Shown here: positions 44,045 to 52,779 of the stretch, piece by piece | Layout: every line of letters starts with the position of its first letter | Numbering within the stretch: the stretch's first letter is position 1 | NCBI RefSeq assembly: GCF_038632915.1 | Contig: NZ_CP152050.1 | Span: 361,501 to 425,500, forward strand | DNA from: Paenisporosarcina sp. FSL H8-0542 | Lineage (GTDB): Bacteria; Bacillota; Bacilli; Bacillales_A; Planococcaceae | Direction: 5' to 3' | Length of the DNA: 64,000 nt | Program-made: the position numbers and the translations under genes | The notes under the pieces: model-generated | Told to the model about the DNA's origin: nothing | What the model saw: only the letters and a program-made list of their open reading frames with translations | The model's database searches: none

Positions 44045-44647
44045 TTGGAACATGAACTTCTGACAGTCTTTAATGAAAAGCATCAAAAGGTCGGGGAAAA
44101 CACGAGAGCTTTTATTCATCAAGAGGGGCTATGGCATGAGACATTTCATTGCTGGTTTGTCCAACAGATTAATGGAGTGCCGCACCTCTATTTTCAACAA
44201 AGAAGTAATGCCAAAAAAGATTTCCCAGGCCTTTTTGACATAACAGCTGCTGGGCATCTCCTTGCTACTGAAACGGTAAACGAAGGAATCCGAGAGGTGA
44301 AAGAAGAGCTCGGTGTTAATCTTAGTATGGAAGACCTTCGACCCATCGGCATTTTGAAAGACAGTATTGTGCTAAGGGATTTTATTGATAATGAATTTGC
44401 ACACACGTATGTCTATATAATGGTAGGCGGTAGTCCTTACTTCCATTTACAGGAAGAAGAAGTCAGTGCCATTTATTCAGCACCTATTTCTGAAGTGGTA
44501 AGGTTATACGAGCGTGAAGTTGATCAAATATCTTTGGGGTGCATACTATCAATTGATAAAGATCGATTAGAAATCAAGGTGTCACTTGAAGACTTCGTAC
44601 CTCATGGCGGTGACTATATGAAGCAAGTCTTGAAGGGAATCCGATAA
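44045..44647 (+). CDS. NUDIX hydrolase (IPP-isomerase-like)
   Basis: A 200-residue NUDIX protein. The box GHLLATETVNEGIREVKEEL (about residues 77-96) fits Gx5Ex7REUxEExGU. The opening VFNEKHQKVGENTRAFIHQEG with HCWFVQ is shared by isopentenyl-diphosphate isomerase-like NUDIX proteins such as YfcD. TTG start behind GGTGATATGAC. Part of the paiB run, 6 nt after the TPR gene. Confidence 0.87.
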   Translation: MEHELLTVFNEKHQKVGENTRAFIHQEGLWHETFHCWFVQQINGVPHLYFQQRSNAKKDFPGLFDITAAGHLLATETVNEGIREVKEELGVNLSMEDLRPIGILKDSIVLRDFIDNEFAHTYVYIMVGGSPYFHLQEEEVSAIYSAPISEVVRLYEREVDQISLGCILSIDKDRLEIKVSLEDFVPHGGDYMKQVLKGIR

Positions 44648-44659
44648 AGGAGGCATAAT

Positions 44660-45604
44660 ATGAAAGTAATCGATTTACATTGTGATGTTCTCTATAAATT
44701 GTCGATAATGGATGAATTACCTCCATATGAAATTGCAGACTGTCTGCAAGCGAATAAAAACAGATTGATTGCTGGAGAAGTCCAAGTGCAGTTTTTTGCC
44801 ATATTCATTTCTCCTGAAGTGCCTCAGAATGAAAAGTTTATGGCTGCCCTTCGTCAGATTGAATTGTTCCATACACACGTGCTTGCACCGAATCCAGAAA
44901 TTGTCCACATTACAGATTGGACCCAGATTGAACATCTCGGAGAGAATGAAATCGGTGCTGTGCTGACACTTGAAGGTGCAGATGCATTTGGCGAAGACCT
45001 TGGCAAGTTGAGCGCTTTGCTGGATGCAGGGGTGAAGCTTGTAGGGCTTACATGGAATCATGCGAATGCATTGGCGAATGGAGCGGATGAACCATCCCAT
45101 TTAGGCTTGACGCCATTTGGGTACGAAGTGGTGGAAATGTTGAATGAACATAATGTTTTAATCGATGTATCCCATTTGAACGAACAGTCATTTTGGGATG
45201 TGGTTGCACAAGCGAAACACTCAATTGCCAGTCATTCGAATGCAAGAAGCCTTTGTGACCACCCGCGGAATTTAACCGATGAACAAGCCGAAGCATTGGT
45301 CGAAAAGGGAGGACACATCCACGTCGTGTATTATCCACCGTTTATCCACAATGAGGGGAATCCAGTTACTCTTGAACACTTGATGCAACACCTTACTCAT
45401 TTCTCGAAGTTAGTAGGTGTTCAGCATTTGGGACTTGGCTCAGATTTTGATGGCATTAGTGTGTTTGTCGAAGGTTTGTGTGATGCGAGTGATACACAAA
45501 ATGTGGTTAATATTTTAAGTAGACATTTTACTGAAGAAGAGGTTCGGGGGATTACCTCAAACAATTTCAAAAACTATATTCAAAAAGTGATTGCTACCAG
45601 TTAG
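44660..45604 (+). CDS. Peptidase M19 (membrane/renal dipeptidase family)
   Basis: A 314-residue zinc dipeptidase. Metal ligands: His7 and Asp9 (DLHCDVLY), Glu in LTLEGADAFG, His residues in DVSHL and IASHSNARSLCDHPRN, and LGSDFDG near the end. No signal peptide, so cytoplasmic. It starts behind AAAGGAGG, last gene of the run. Expected to hydrolyse dipeptides. Confidence 0.93.
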   Translation: MKVIDLHCDVLYKLSIMDELPPYEIADCLQANKNRLIAGEVQVQFFAIFISPEVPQNEKFMAALRQIELFHTHVLAPNPEIVHITDWTQIEHLGENEIGAVLTLEGADAFGEDLGKLSALLDAGVKLVGLTWNHANALANGADEPSHLGLTPFGYEVVEMLNEHNVLIDVSHLNEQSFWDVVAQAKHSIASHSNARSLCDHPRNLTDEQAEALVEKGGHIHVVYYPPFIHNEGNPVTLEHLMQHLTHFSKLVGVQHLGLGSDFDGISVFVEGLCDASDTQNVVNILSRHFTEEEVRGITSNNFKNYIQKVIATS

Positions 45605-45618
45605 CAGTCACTTTTTTG
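45583..45618 (+). terminator. Terminator overlapping the M19 stop codon
   Basis: AAAGTGATTGCTA / TAGCAGTCACTTT followed by TTTG; the TAG stop is in the descending arm. Confidence 0.85.
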
Positions 45619-45637
45619 TATGTAAAAACACATGCGG

Positions 45638-45663
45638 TGAAACTTTTAACCATTTCACCCGTA
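45638..45663 (+). promoter_or_regulatory. Sigma-W-type promoter
   Basis: TGAAAC (45638-45643), a 16-bp spacer and CGTA (45660-45663) match the extracytoplasmic-function sigma-W consensus exactly, as at 58450 upstream of yuaF. Confidence 0.82.
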
Positions 45664-45701
45664 TTAAAGAGGAGAATACATCTAAGAAATGAGGAGTTCA
45701 A

Positions 45702-47369
45702 ATGGGATTAACTTTCCTTTATAGCATCATCATTGCAATCGTTGTTGCAGTTCTAATTATGCCGCTGACATTGCCTAAAGAAAAACGCAAAGAAATTGCC
45801 GCTGGAATTATTGGAACTGCAATTGGGTTGGCAATTATAATCTTCACATTCTATTACGTAACGAATATAGATCGAAATCTATCTGCTCTTTGGCCGCTTG
45901 CCATTTTGGCGACAGGTCTTGGCGTATTTTCAGCAACAGGTAAAGAACGTCAAATTAAAGGAGTACTTTTCCTTGCTTCCCTTGTATTTGGGGGCTACAT
46001 GTTAAGCGCTTTGTTGTTTAATGCAGATGAAAAATTCGATTCCGCAAAAATGAAGCAAGAAGTTGAAATCGAAGCCTTTGATGAAAAGGAAACGCCTGCA
46101 AGTGTTCCACCAAAATTTGCACGCAATAAAATGAAAAAAGCATTCGGTCAAGTACCGAATACGAGTTACTACGAATTAGGCAGATTGCAAATTCAAAAAG
46201 TGGATGATGCCTTTGTTTACATTGCACCAGTTGAGTTTTCCGGTTTCTTTAAATGGGTGAATGGGGACACCACCCCAGGATATTTCATGATGAGTGCAAC
46301 CGATTCAACGGACAATCCGAAGTTTGTAAAAGCAGAAATGTCGTATACACCATCATCATTCTTCCAAAAAAATGTTGCACGCCATTTACGTCTGGAGTTG
46401 CCAGAAACAATTTTCCATGGTGACATGCAGCTTGAAATTGATGACGAAGGTAAGCCGCATTATATCCGTTCATTCGGGAAGTTCGTATCTGCACGTAATG
46501 GTTTTGAGGTAACAGGAGTAGCTGTGGTGAATCCACAATCCGGTGACGTCAAAACGTATGCATTGAACGAAGTCCCTGACTTCATTGATGGAGCTGTATC
46601 GCCAGAAGTGGTGAGTTTGCAAAATGGTTATTTCGGAAACTACGTTCATGGATTCTGGAACAGTAAGTTTGGTAAAAAAGATGTGAAGCTCCCTTCCGAT
46701 GAAGGAACAGAAGCGAATGTCAGCCCTGTTTTTAATGAGAATGGGGAAATGTATTACTTCACTGATTTCACAAGTCCAAAAGAAGGCGTGGATTCCATGC
46801 TTGGGTATTCATTAACGGATGCACGAACAGGCGAAGCCACTTATTATACAGGTAATATGGAAGAGTCCTATATGGATTCATATGGTGCACTTCAAATCGT
46901 TGAAAAGAAATTCATCGAGAAAAAATGGTTTGGTGAGATGCCCATTCTGTACAATTTCTACGGGGAAGCAAGTTGGTTGACTCCGGTTCTTGATGCCAAT
47001 GGATTTTTGCAAAACTACTTTATCGTGTCTGCGGCAAATCCCGAAATTTCCGCTTTTGCCAATACACCAAACGAAGCATTGAAGTTGTATAAAACAGCAT
47101 TGCAACGTGGTGGCAGCAGTGTAGATGGAAGTTCTAGTTCAGAGGAAGCTACAACTACCGGTAATGTCGAGCGCGTCTACAAAGAACGAGTAGGAGATTT
47201 CACACTTGTTTCGTTCATGTTAATGGACGGTACCAATTACTTAGTATCCACAGAAGTGGAGCCTTTGGCGGTCTACTTGAAAGAGGGAGATCAAGTGAAC
47301 GTGACTTATTTGAATACTGGCGAAATGTTCTTGCCTGTTAAAGAAATGAAGATAACCGGATTGGAATAA
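45702..47369 (+). CDS. Four-helix membrane protein with large outer domain, sigma-W controlled
   Basis: A 555-residue protein with four N-terminal helices (about 4-22, 32-53, 61-78, 84-105) and then about 450 hydrophilic residues. The soluble part contains repeated beta-type segments (GVAVVNPQSGDVKTYAL; MYYFTDFTSPKEG) that recall PepSY-like or membrane-stress sensor folds, and ends in an OB-like strand set (LVSFMLMDGTNYLVSTEVEP). I do not recognise a named family. The gene is monocistronic, with its own sigma-W promoter and terminator, suggesting a cell-envelope stress role. Confidence 0.8.
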   Translation: MGLTFLYSIIIAIVVAVLIMPLTLPKEKRKEIAAGIIGTAIGLAIIIFTFYYVTNIDRNLSALWPLAILATGLGVFSATGKERQIKGVLFLASLVFGGYMLSALLFNADEKFDSAKMKQEVEIEAFDEKETPASVPPKFARNKMKKAFGQVPNTSYYELGRLQIQKVDDAFVYIAPVEFSGFFKWVNGDTTPGYFMMSATDSTDNPKFVKAEMSYTPSSFFQKNVARHLRLELPETIFHGDMQLEIDDEGKPHYIRSFGKFVSARNGFEVTGVAVVNPQSGDVKTYALNEVPDFIDGAVSPEVVSLQNGYFGNYVHGFWNSKFGKKDVKLPSDEGTEANVSPVFNENGEMYYFTDFTSPKEGVDSMLGYSLTDARTGEATYYTGNMEESYMDSYGALQIVEKKFIEKKWFGEMPILYNFYGEASWLTPVLDANGFLQNYFIVSAANPEISAFANTPNEALKLYKTALQRGGSSVDGSSSSEEATTTGNVERVYKERVGDFTLVSFMLMDGTNYLVSTEVEPLAVYLKEGDQVNVTYLNTGEMFLPVKEMKITGLE

Positions 47370-47372
47370 TAG

Positions 47373-47407
47373 AAAGGCTGTCTCGATGAATTCGAGACAG
47401 CCTTTTA
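47373..47407. terminator. Bidirectional terminator
   Basis: The stem AAAGGCTGTCTCG / CGAGACAGCCTTT lies between convergent genes. Confidence 0.9.
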
Positions 47408-47408
47408 C

Positions 47409-48353
47409 TTATTTATCTCTTGTTTTTAATATGGCCATCTGCTTTTCGTCACGCATTTGCGCAAGTTCATCAATGGTTGAACGGCCGTAGGATTCGCGAG
47501 ATTTAGTCGATAGGCGGGAAATAGTTTCCTCATCCATTTTGAGATTTCCTTGTGCATCCCAGCTCTTTTCCATGGTCGGACCGAGATGGCGCATGAATGA
47601 TTCCATACCACCCTGACCACCACCTAGATGCATTCCGAGCATCGGTCCGGTTGCTGCCCATCTTAACCCGATTGAATCTTTGACGATTTCGTCCACATCT
47701 TCCATTGCAACTACGCCTTCATCAACTAAATACATAGCTTCCCTCAGCATAGCAAACTGCAATCGGTTCGCTACAAAACCAAAAACTTCTTTTTGGATAT
47801 GTTGTGGGGCTTTGCCCAGTGTTTTGTAAAACACGAGCGCATCTTCTACTGCTTCATTTGATGTGAATTGACCTGGTACGACTTCAACTAAAGGCATTAC
47901 AAGTGGAGGATTGAATGGATGGCCAATTAACATGCGGCTCTTGTCCTTCATGAATGCCGAAATATCACTTGCAGGGATTGTTGAAGAAGAAGACAGTAAT
48001 AAAGTATGTGCTTCCACATACTTTTCGATTTCAGCGAAGAGTTCCTGTTTCAGAGCCAATTTTTCAGGTCCATTCTCCTGAAGCACTGCTGCCCCCGTTA
48101 CGGCTTGTTGTAAGTTGGATGTAAGAGTCAAACGTGATTCAAAACCTGTTGCCGGCAGGTTGAGTAAAGTTAACGTAGAGCCAATTGAATTGAAATGCTG
48201 TTCTGATACTTCGTTCAAATCTGGCCTAGGATCGTATAATCTTACCGTCAATCCGTGTGCTAAAAATAAAGTTGCCCACGAAATTCCAATCGTTCCTGCC
48301 CCAATTACTGTCACGGGGTCGAAGCGTTGTAAATCACTATGTATGCACGTCAT
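47409..48353 (-). CDS. 3-hydroxyacyl-CoA dehydrogenase-family protein (carnitine dehydrogenase-like)
   Basis: A 314-residue NAD-dependent dehydrogenase: N-terminal Rossmann motif VIGAGTIGISWA, LSSSSTIPASDI, the catalytic-region IGHPFNPPLVMPLVEVVP, and C-terminal helical domain with GFVANRLQFAMLREAMYLVDEG. Length and the HPFNPP motif fit the L-carnitine / L-gulonate dehydrogenase group as well as short 3-hydroxybutyryl-CoA dehydrogenases; the former is slightly preferred. It starts behind AGGAGGATG. Single gene. Confidence 0.85.
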   Translation of the reverse strand: MTCIHSDLQRFDPVTVIGAGTIGISWATLFLAHGLTVRLYDPRPDLNEVSEQHFNSIGSTLTLLNLPATGFESRLTLTSNLQQAVTGAAVLQENGPEKLALKQELFAEIEKYVEAHTLLLSSSSTIPASDISAFMKDKSRMLIGHPFNPPLVMPLVEVVPGQFTSNEAVEDALVFYKTLGKAPQHIQKEVFGFVANRLQFAMLREAMYLVDEGVVAMEDVDEIVKDSIGLRWAATGPMLGMHLGGGQGGMESFMRHLGPTMEKSWDAQGNLKMDEETISRLSTKSRESYGRSTIDELAQMRDEKQMAILKTRDK

Positions 48354-48447
48354 GGCTCATCCTCCTAGTTTTAACTAAAACCATGTTATCATATTTAAAT
48401 AGTTCTATTGTGTGAATTTTGTGAATGAGTAGAGGATGTGGACGATG

Positions 48448-48540
48448 ATGAGTTTTGGTGGCGTTCCCGAGTGGTTTTACATATTAGCATTTGCCGTGGT
48501 CATAGGAATTGTTGTATTCACGGAATGGTGGACTCGTTGA
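48448..48540 (+). CDS. Tiny single-helix membrane protein
   Basis: A 30-31 residue frame, MSFGGVPEWFYILAF... ending FTEWWTR, with one transmembrane helix, behind AGAGGATGTGG with two adjacent ATGs (48445 and 48448). It precedes the SDR gene by 28 nt and may be co-transcribed with it. Confidence 0.5.
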   Translation: MSFGGVPEWFYILAFAVVIGIVVFTEWWTR

Positions 48541-48568
48541 ATTATAGTGTGAAAGAAGGTTTTCAATC

Positions 48569-49303
48569 ATGAATCAAGCACAAGTCGTTATTGTAACTGG
48601 TGCTTCACAAGGCATTGGACGCGGAATTGCGGAAGCTTATGTGGCAAAAGGTGCACAAGTAGTTCTGGCTGATGTGAAAGAGAAGCTAGGTAAAGAAGTG
48701 AGCAAACAGCTTGTTGGCAGTGTTTTTGTTAAAACAGATGTAAGAAAAGAAGCCGACATCAAAAATTTAATGCAAGAAACATTAAAAAAATTCGGTCGTA
48801 TCGATATTTTGATTAATAATGCAGGGAAGAGCAACTTCAAACCATTATTCGATTTATCGATAACGGAGTGGGATGAAGTCATCAACACGAATTTACGCAG
48901 TGTCTTTTTGTGTTCACGTGAAGCTGCAATGCAAATGCGTCAGCAGGAAAGTGGAGGTTCAATCGTCAATATCGCTTCTACGCGCGCAACCATGTCCGAA
49001 CCGAATTCAGAAGCATATGCGGCAACAAAAGGTGGAATCGTCGCTATCACTCATGCCCTCGCGGCATCTCTTGCGGAGCATCATATAACGGTGAATGCAA
49101 TATCTCCAGGCTGGATAGAGACAGGGGATTACAACGAACTTCGAGATGTTGACCACAAACAGCATCTCTCTGGGAGAGTGGGCAAGCCATCAGATATTGC
49201 CAAAGCATGTCTGTATTTAACCGATCCTCAAAACGATTTTGTCACAGGCATTAATTTGGTTGTGGACGGTGGCATGACGCGCAAAATGATTTACGAACAT
49301 TAA
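48569..49303 (+). CDS. SDR-family oxidoreductase
   Basis: A 244-residue classical SDR: TGASQGIGRGIAEAYV cofactor motif, NNAG, catalytic Ser in VNIASTRA, and YAATK for the Tyr-Lys pair. It ends with the family signature INLVVDGGMTRKM. It probably uses NAD(P)H on a sugar, acyl or alcohol substrate. It starts behind AGAAGG. Confidence 0.9.
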   Translation: MNQAQVVIVTGASQGIGRGIAEAYVAKGAQVVLADVKEKLGKEVSKQLVGSVFVKTDVRKEADIKNLMQETLKKFGRIDILINNAGKSNFKPLFDLSITEWDEVINTNLRSVFLCSREAAMQMRQQESGGSIVNIASTRATMSEPNSEAYAATKGGIVAITHALAASLAEHHITVNAISPGWIETGDYNELRDVDHKQHLSGRVGKPSDIAKACLYLTDPQNDFVTGINLVVDGGMTRKMIYEH

Positions 49304-49327
49304 GTTGGATGTAAGAGGAGGTTTATT

Positions 49328-49747
49328 ATGTTTCATTGGAAAGGTGCCGCGGGTGTGTGCATCAATGAAAACAATCAAATATTGATGGTGTTGCAAGCTG
49401 CACCAGATGAAGAGCCGAAATGGACGATTCCTTCAGGCGGAATCGAAGGTAGGGAGACGTATGAGGAAGCTTGCCTACGAGAGTTCGAAGAAGAAACTGG
49501 TTTGACTGTTGAAATTGTGTCGAAACTTCAGGACAAAAACGGAGTGAATGCACAGTATGGGATTTATTATGATTTGCAATACTTTTTGGTGGAGCAAATA
49601 AGTGGGGAGTTGACCTTGCAGGACCCTGATGATTTTATTTTAGAGATAGCCTGGAAATCTGCCGATGAATTGGATTCGTTAGAAATGAGTTATCCCGAGG
49701 ACGTGGCGTTCTTGAAGGGACTGCTGGTTAAGGCGACTGAAAGTTGA
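49328..49747 (+). CDS. NUDIX hydrolase
   Basis: A 139-residue NUDIX protein; box GGIEGRETYEEACLREFEEE (about 39-58) is complete. It starts behind AGAGGAGG, 25 nt after the SDR gene, probably in the same transcript. Substrate unknown. Confidence 0.88.
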   Translation: MFHWKGAAGVCINENNQILMVLQAAPDEEPKWTIPSGGIEGRETYEEACLREFEEETGLTVEIVSKLQDKNGVNAQYGIYYDLQYFLVEQISGELTLQDPDDFILEIAWKSADELDSLEMSYPEDVAFLKGLLVKATES

Positions 49748-49765
49748 ATTAGGAGATAATTGGTT

Positions 49766-49849
49766 AGTTGCCCCTATAAGGTGGAAAGTTGCCCCTATAT
49801 GACCAAGAGTTGCCCCAATAACACCAAAATTTGCCCCAATAACTTCAAA
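49766..49849. repeat. Four tandem 21-bp repeats
   Basis: Units start at 49766, 49787, 49808 and 49829, each beginning with AGTTGCCCC or ATTTGCCCC, followed by TATA or AATA and a variable AC/AG-rich half. The exact 21-bp period makes a minisatellite between the NUDIX gene and the proS terminator. Confidence 0.9.
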
Positions 49850-49860
49850 TGATGACATGA

Positions 49861-49896
49861 AAAAAGCCTACCCAACCTAGCAGGGAAGGCTTTTCA
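49861..49896 (-). terminator. Rho-independent terminator of proS
   Basis: On the minus strand AAAAGCCTTCCC / GGGTAGGCTTTT is followed by TTC. Confidence 0.85.
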
Positions 49897-49902
49897 CTAC
49901 TT

Positions 49903-51333
49903 TTAATATGCTTTTGCCCAGTAAACCATCTTGTCAGCTGGTTTTTCGCAGCAAACGCATGTATCGCTTAACTTTTCTTGTTCAAATGGGATGCAACGTG
50001 ACGTCGCGGAAGTATCTTCTTTAATGAACTCTTCACATGCTACATCTCCACACCACATGGCTTTGATGAAGCCTGGTTTTTCAACCAGCACACTCTTGAA
50101 ATCTTCAAATGATTTCGCGACAGACGTATGTTCTTCCCTGTGAGACAAGGCTTTGTTGAACAAATTATTCTGTATGTCTTCAAGTAATCCAGTCAGTTTA
50201 GCTTCAAGCTCATCCGCAGACACCACAATTTTCTCACCAGTGTCACGTCTAACCAGCACGACTTGACCTTGCTCAATATCTTTTGGTCCAACTTCCAGGC
50301 GAATTGGAATTCCTTTCATTTCATACTCATTGAATTTCCAACCTGGTTTTTTGTCCGATGCGTCTATGCCGACTCGCACACTGCCAGATAAGCGCTCTTT
50401 TAGGTCGTACGCATAATCCAATACACCTTCTTTATGTTGTGCAATCGGCACAATCATCACTTGTGTAGGTGCAATTTTTGGAGGCATGACAAGGCCGCGA
50501 TCGTCACCGTGCACCATAATCATGGCCCCGATAATACGAGTAGTGAATCCCCATGATGTTTGGTGGACATATTGTTGCTTGCCTTCTTTATCTAGATATT
50601 TGATATCGAATGCTCGGGCAAAGCCATCTCCGAAATGATGTGAAGTGCCGGATTGCAAAGCTTTTCCGTCATGCATCAATGTTTCAATCGTATACGTGGA
50701 TTTCGCTCCGGAAAATTTCTCTTTTTCTGTTTTCTGCCCTTTAACGACTGGAATGGCAAGCCACTCTTCACATAACTGTGCGTATTCATCTAACATTCGG
50801 ATGGTTTCAACTTGTGCATCCTCATCTGTCGCGTGCGCAGTATGTCCTTCTTGCCATAAGAACTCTAGCGTGCGTAAAAACGGGCGTGTCGTTTTCTCCC
50901 AACGGACAACGTTTGACCATTGGTTATATAGCTTAGGCAAATCACGGTAAGAATGAATGATATTGCTGAAATGCTCACAAAATAATACTTCTGAAGTTGG
51001 ACGTACACATAAACGTTCAGCTAATTTCTCGTCTCCACCATGCGTCACCCATGCGACTTCAGGTGCAAATCCTTCTATATGATCTTTTTCTTTTTGTAAT
51101 AAAGATTCTGGAATGAACAGTGGCATATAGACATTTTCATGGCCGGTTGCTTTAATACGTGCATCCAATGCTTCTTTTACATTGTCCCAAATTGCGTAAC
51201 CATAAGGACGGATAATCATCGAACCGCGCACGCTTGAATAATCGGCCAGTTCCGCTTTCGTCACAACATCCGTAAACCACTGAGCGAAGTCTTCATCCAT
51301 CGCCGTCACACTTTGCACAAACTCTTTTTTCAT
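49903..51333 (-). CDS. proS: Prolyl-tRNA synthetase, ProS type 3 (short form)
   Basis: A 476-residue class II synthetase without the editing insertion of the long bacterial form, i.e. the archaeal/eukaryote-like ProS3. Motif 2 is [20 protein letters not shown] and the motif 3 region lies in [18 protein letters not shown]. It ends with the characteristic C-terminal MVYWAKAY and zinc-type cysteines (CVCCEKP). AAAGGGGTG points to the ATG at 51333, not the GTG at 51342. Regulated by the T-box immediately upstream. Confidence 0.95.
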   Translation of the reverse strand: MKKEFVQSVTAMDEDFAQWFTDVVTKAELADYSSVRGSMIIRPYGYAIWDNVKEALDARIKATGHENVYMPLFIPESLLQKEKDHIEGFAPEVAWVTHGGDEKLAERLCVRPTSEVLFCEHFSNIIHSYRDLPKLYNQWSNVVRWEKTTRPFLRTLEFLWQEGHTAHATDEDAQVETIRMLDEYAQLCEEWLAIPVVKGQKTEKEKFSGAKSTYTIETLMHDGKALQSGTSHHFGDGFARAFDIKYLDKEGKQQYVHQTSWGFTTRIIGAMIMVHGDDRGLVMPPKIAPTQVMIVPIAQHKEGVLDYAYDLKERLSGSVRVGIDASDKKPGWKFNEYEMKGIPIRLEVGPKDIEQGQVVLVRRDTGEKIVVSADELEAKLTGLLEDIQNNLFNKALSHREEHTSVAKSFEDFKSVLVEKPGFIKAMWCGDVACEEFIKEDTSATSRCIPFEQEKLSDTCVCCEKPADKMVYWAKAY

Positions 51334-51424
51334 TGAAAACACCCCTTTATTGTTGTTTATCGTACATTTGCGCTAGCTGCATATTCCACAAGAGCCAACA
51401 AGAAAATCATTATTAAAAGTTGCC

Positions 51425-51660
51425 TAATAAACAAAAAAGCTCTGCAACAAACGAGGGACCATGTCTCCATGGCGGTACCACCCTCATTTGAAGCAAAGCT
51501 TCACACTCATACATGTTAACGACTGTCGCCGCGAATATCTTTCGAGATCGAACTCAAAGGTAGGTTCAAGAAGTGGTCTTTAGGAGTCTTTCACCGTACA
51601 ACTCCCTCTCTAAAAAAACACACGTTTCTTTACTGGTCCTTCTCAACGTTGTTTAACTAT
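51425..51660 (-). promoter_or_regulatory. T-box leader of proS with a proline specifier
   Basis: On the minus strand: CAGTAAAGAAAC (loop-E side), the specifier context TTGAACCTACCTTTGAG with CCT (Pro, 51562-51564) directly after GAA, the T-box core GAGGGTGGTACCGCC (51471-51485) and a terminator ending GAGCTTTTTTG. Confidence 0.95.
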
Positions 51661-51760
51661 TTCTGTGATTATATCGGGTAAAGTTTTAAAGTGTCAACAA
51701 ATTTATTTTGGGCTCATGTGATATAATGAGCCAATGAAACATTATGAAAAGAGGCGCACT

Positions 51761-52231
51761 ATGCTAACATTTGAACAAAAACAAGAAATCATTGAATCGT
51801 ACCCTGAGCTGACAAAAAAAGAAGTATCATTAAAACGTTTGAACTATCATTTCGAAGACAGCCTATATGACAAAAAAACGGTCGTATATCACTTGCACCC
51901 AAACGGCAACGGCTTTGTTTTTGTTGGGGATTTAAAAAAATATGATTCAGATAGTAAAGGCATGATCAACATTCGTGAAGCGACGGAAGCTGAGTTACGC
52001 GAAATGATTACAGATTCCATTGGGATTTTATCTGAAGAAGAACATTATGAAGAAGAAGTACTCAACGTAGAGCAAGTATGGAAAAATCGCGAAGGACAGG
52101 AATTGAAGCTTGTTCAGGAAGATACATTGTGGAATATTTATCACACGCACAACCTGGAAGAAAGCTACGGTTCATTTGAAGAAGCAGAAGAGTATTTATT
52201 GAGTGAAGGATTCCGCACATCGACTAAATGA
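51761..52231 (+). CDS. Acidic cytoplasmic protein of unknown function
   Basis: A 156-residue protein from the ATG at 51761 (AAAAGAGGCG upstream; the frame reaches 51734). It reads MLTFEQKQEIIESYPELTKK, VVYHLHPNGNGFVFVGDL, many Glu residues, and ends in a helix EEAEEYLLSEGF. It is unlike any family I can name. Its stop overlaps the next GNAT gene, so they are coupled. Confidence 0.75.
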   Translation: MLTFEQKQEIIESYPELTKKEVSLKRLNYHFEDSLYDKKTVVYHLHPNGNGFVFVGDLKKYDSDSKGMINIREATEAELREMITDSIGILSEEEHYEEEVLNVEQVWKNREGQELKLVQEDTLWNIYHTHNLEESYGSFEEAEEYLLSEGFRTSTK

Positions 52232-52689
52232 TGATTATCCGAAAAATAACAAAAGGGGAAACGCCGCCGTGGGCATTATTGCTTTTGGCGGATCCTTCCC
52301 GTGCAGTTGTAGAAGAATACGTAAAGAGTGGAAATGTTTATGTTGGCGAAGAGTCAGGCAAAGCCATCGCTGTATATGTTCTGAAAGAGACGGGGAAAAT
52401 TGTCGTTGAAATTATGAATGTTGCTGTCCATGAAGACTTCCAAGGAAGAGGACACGGCAAACAACTAATTTCTCACGCAATAAGTGAAGCTTCTAAACGA
52501 GGATACGCTCAAGTTGAAATCGGGACTGGCAATTCTAGTATTCTCCAATTGAAGCTATATCAGCAATGTGGATTTCGTATAATCGGCATCGATTTCGATT
52601 ATTTTACACGTAATTATGATGAACCGATAGTTGAAAATGGTTTGTTGTGTCGCGATATGATTCGCCTATGTTACACATTTGAGGACTAG
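52228..52689 (+). CDS. GNAT-family N-acetyltransferase
   Basis: A 153-residue GNAT similar in layout to YvbK: IMNVAVHEDFQGRGHGKQLI (motif A) and LYQQCGFRIIGIDFDYF. The start ATGATG overlaps the preceding stop. Substrate unknown. Confidence 0.88.
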   Translation: MMIIRKITKGETPPWALLLLADPSRAVVEEYVKSGNVYVGEESGKAIAVYVLKETGKIVVEIMNVAVHEDFQGRGHGKQLISHAISEASKRGYAQVEIGTGNSSILQLKLYQQCGFRIIGIDFDYFTRNYDEPIVENGLLCRDMIRLCYTFED

Positions 52690-52779
52690 GATTTTATTTC
52701 CTGGTTCTTTTTGCTTTGGAAGTATTTATTTTTTATCGATATACTAGTAGAAACAATTATCGATAGGTGGTGTACGAGG

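Noticed and set aside
49766-49849. CRISPR array
   Set aside because: The 21-bp period leaves no spacer of usable length and no cas gene is nearby; it is a tandem minisatellite.
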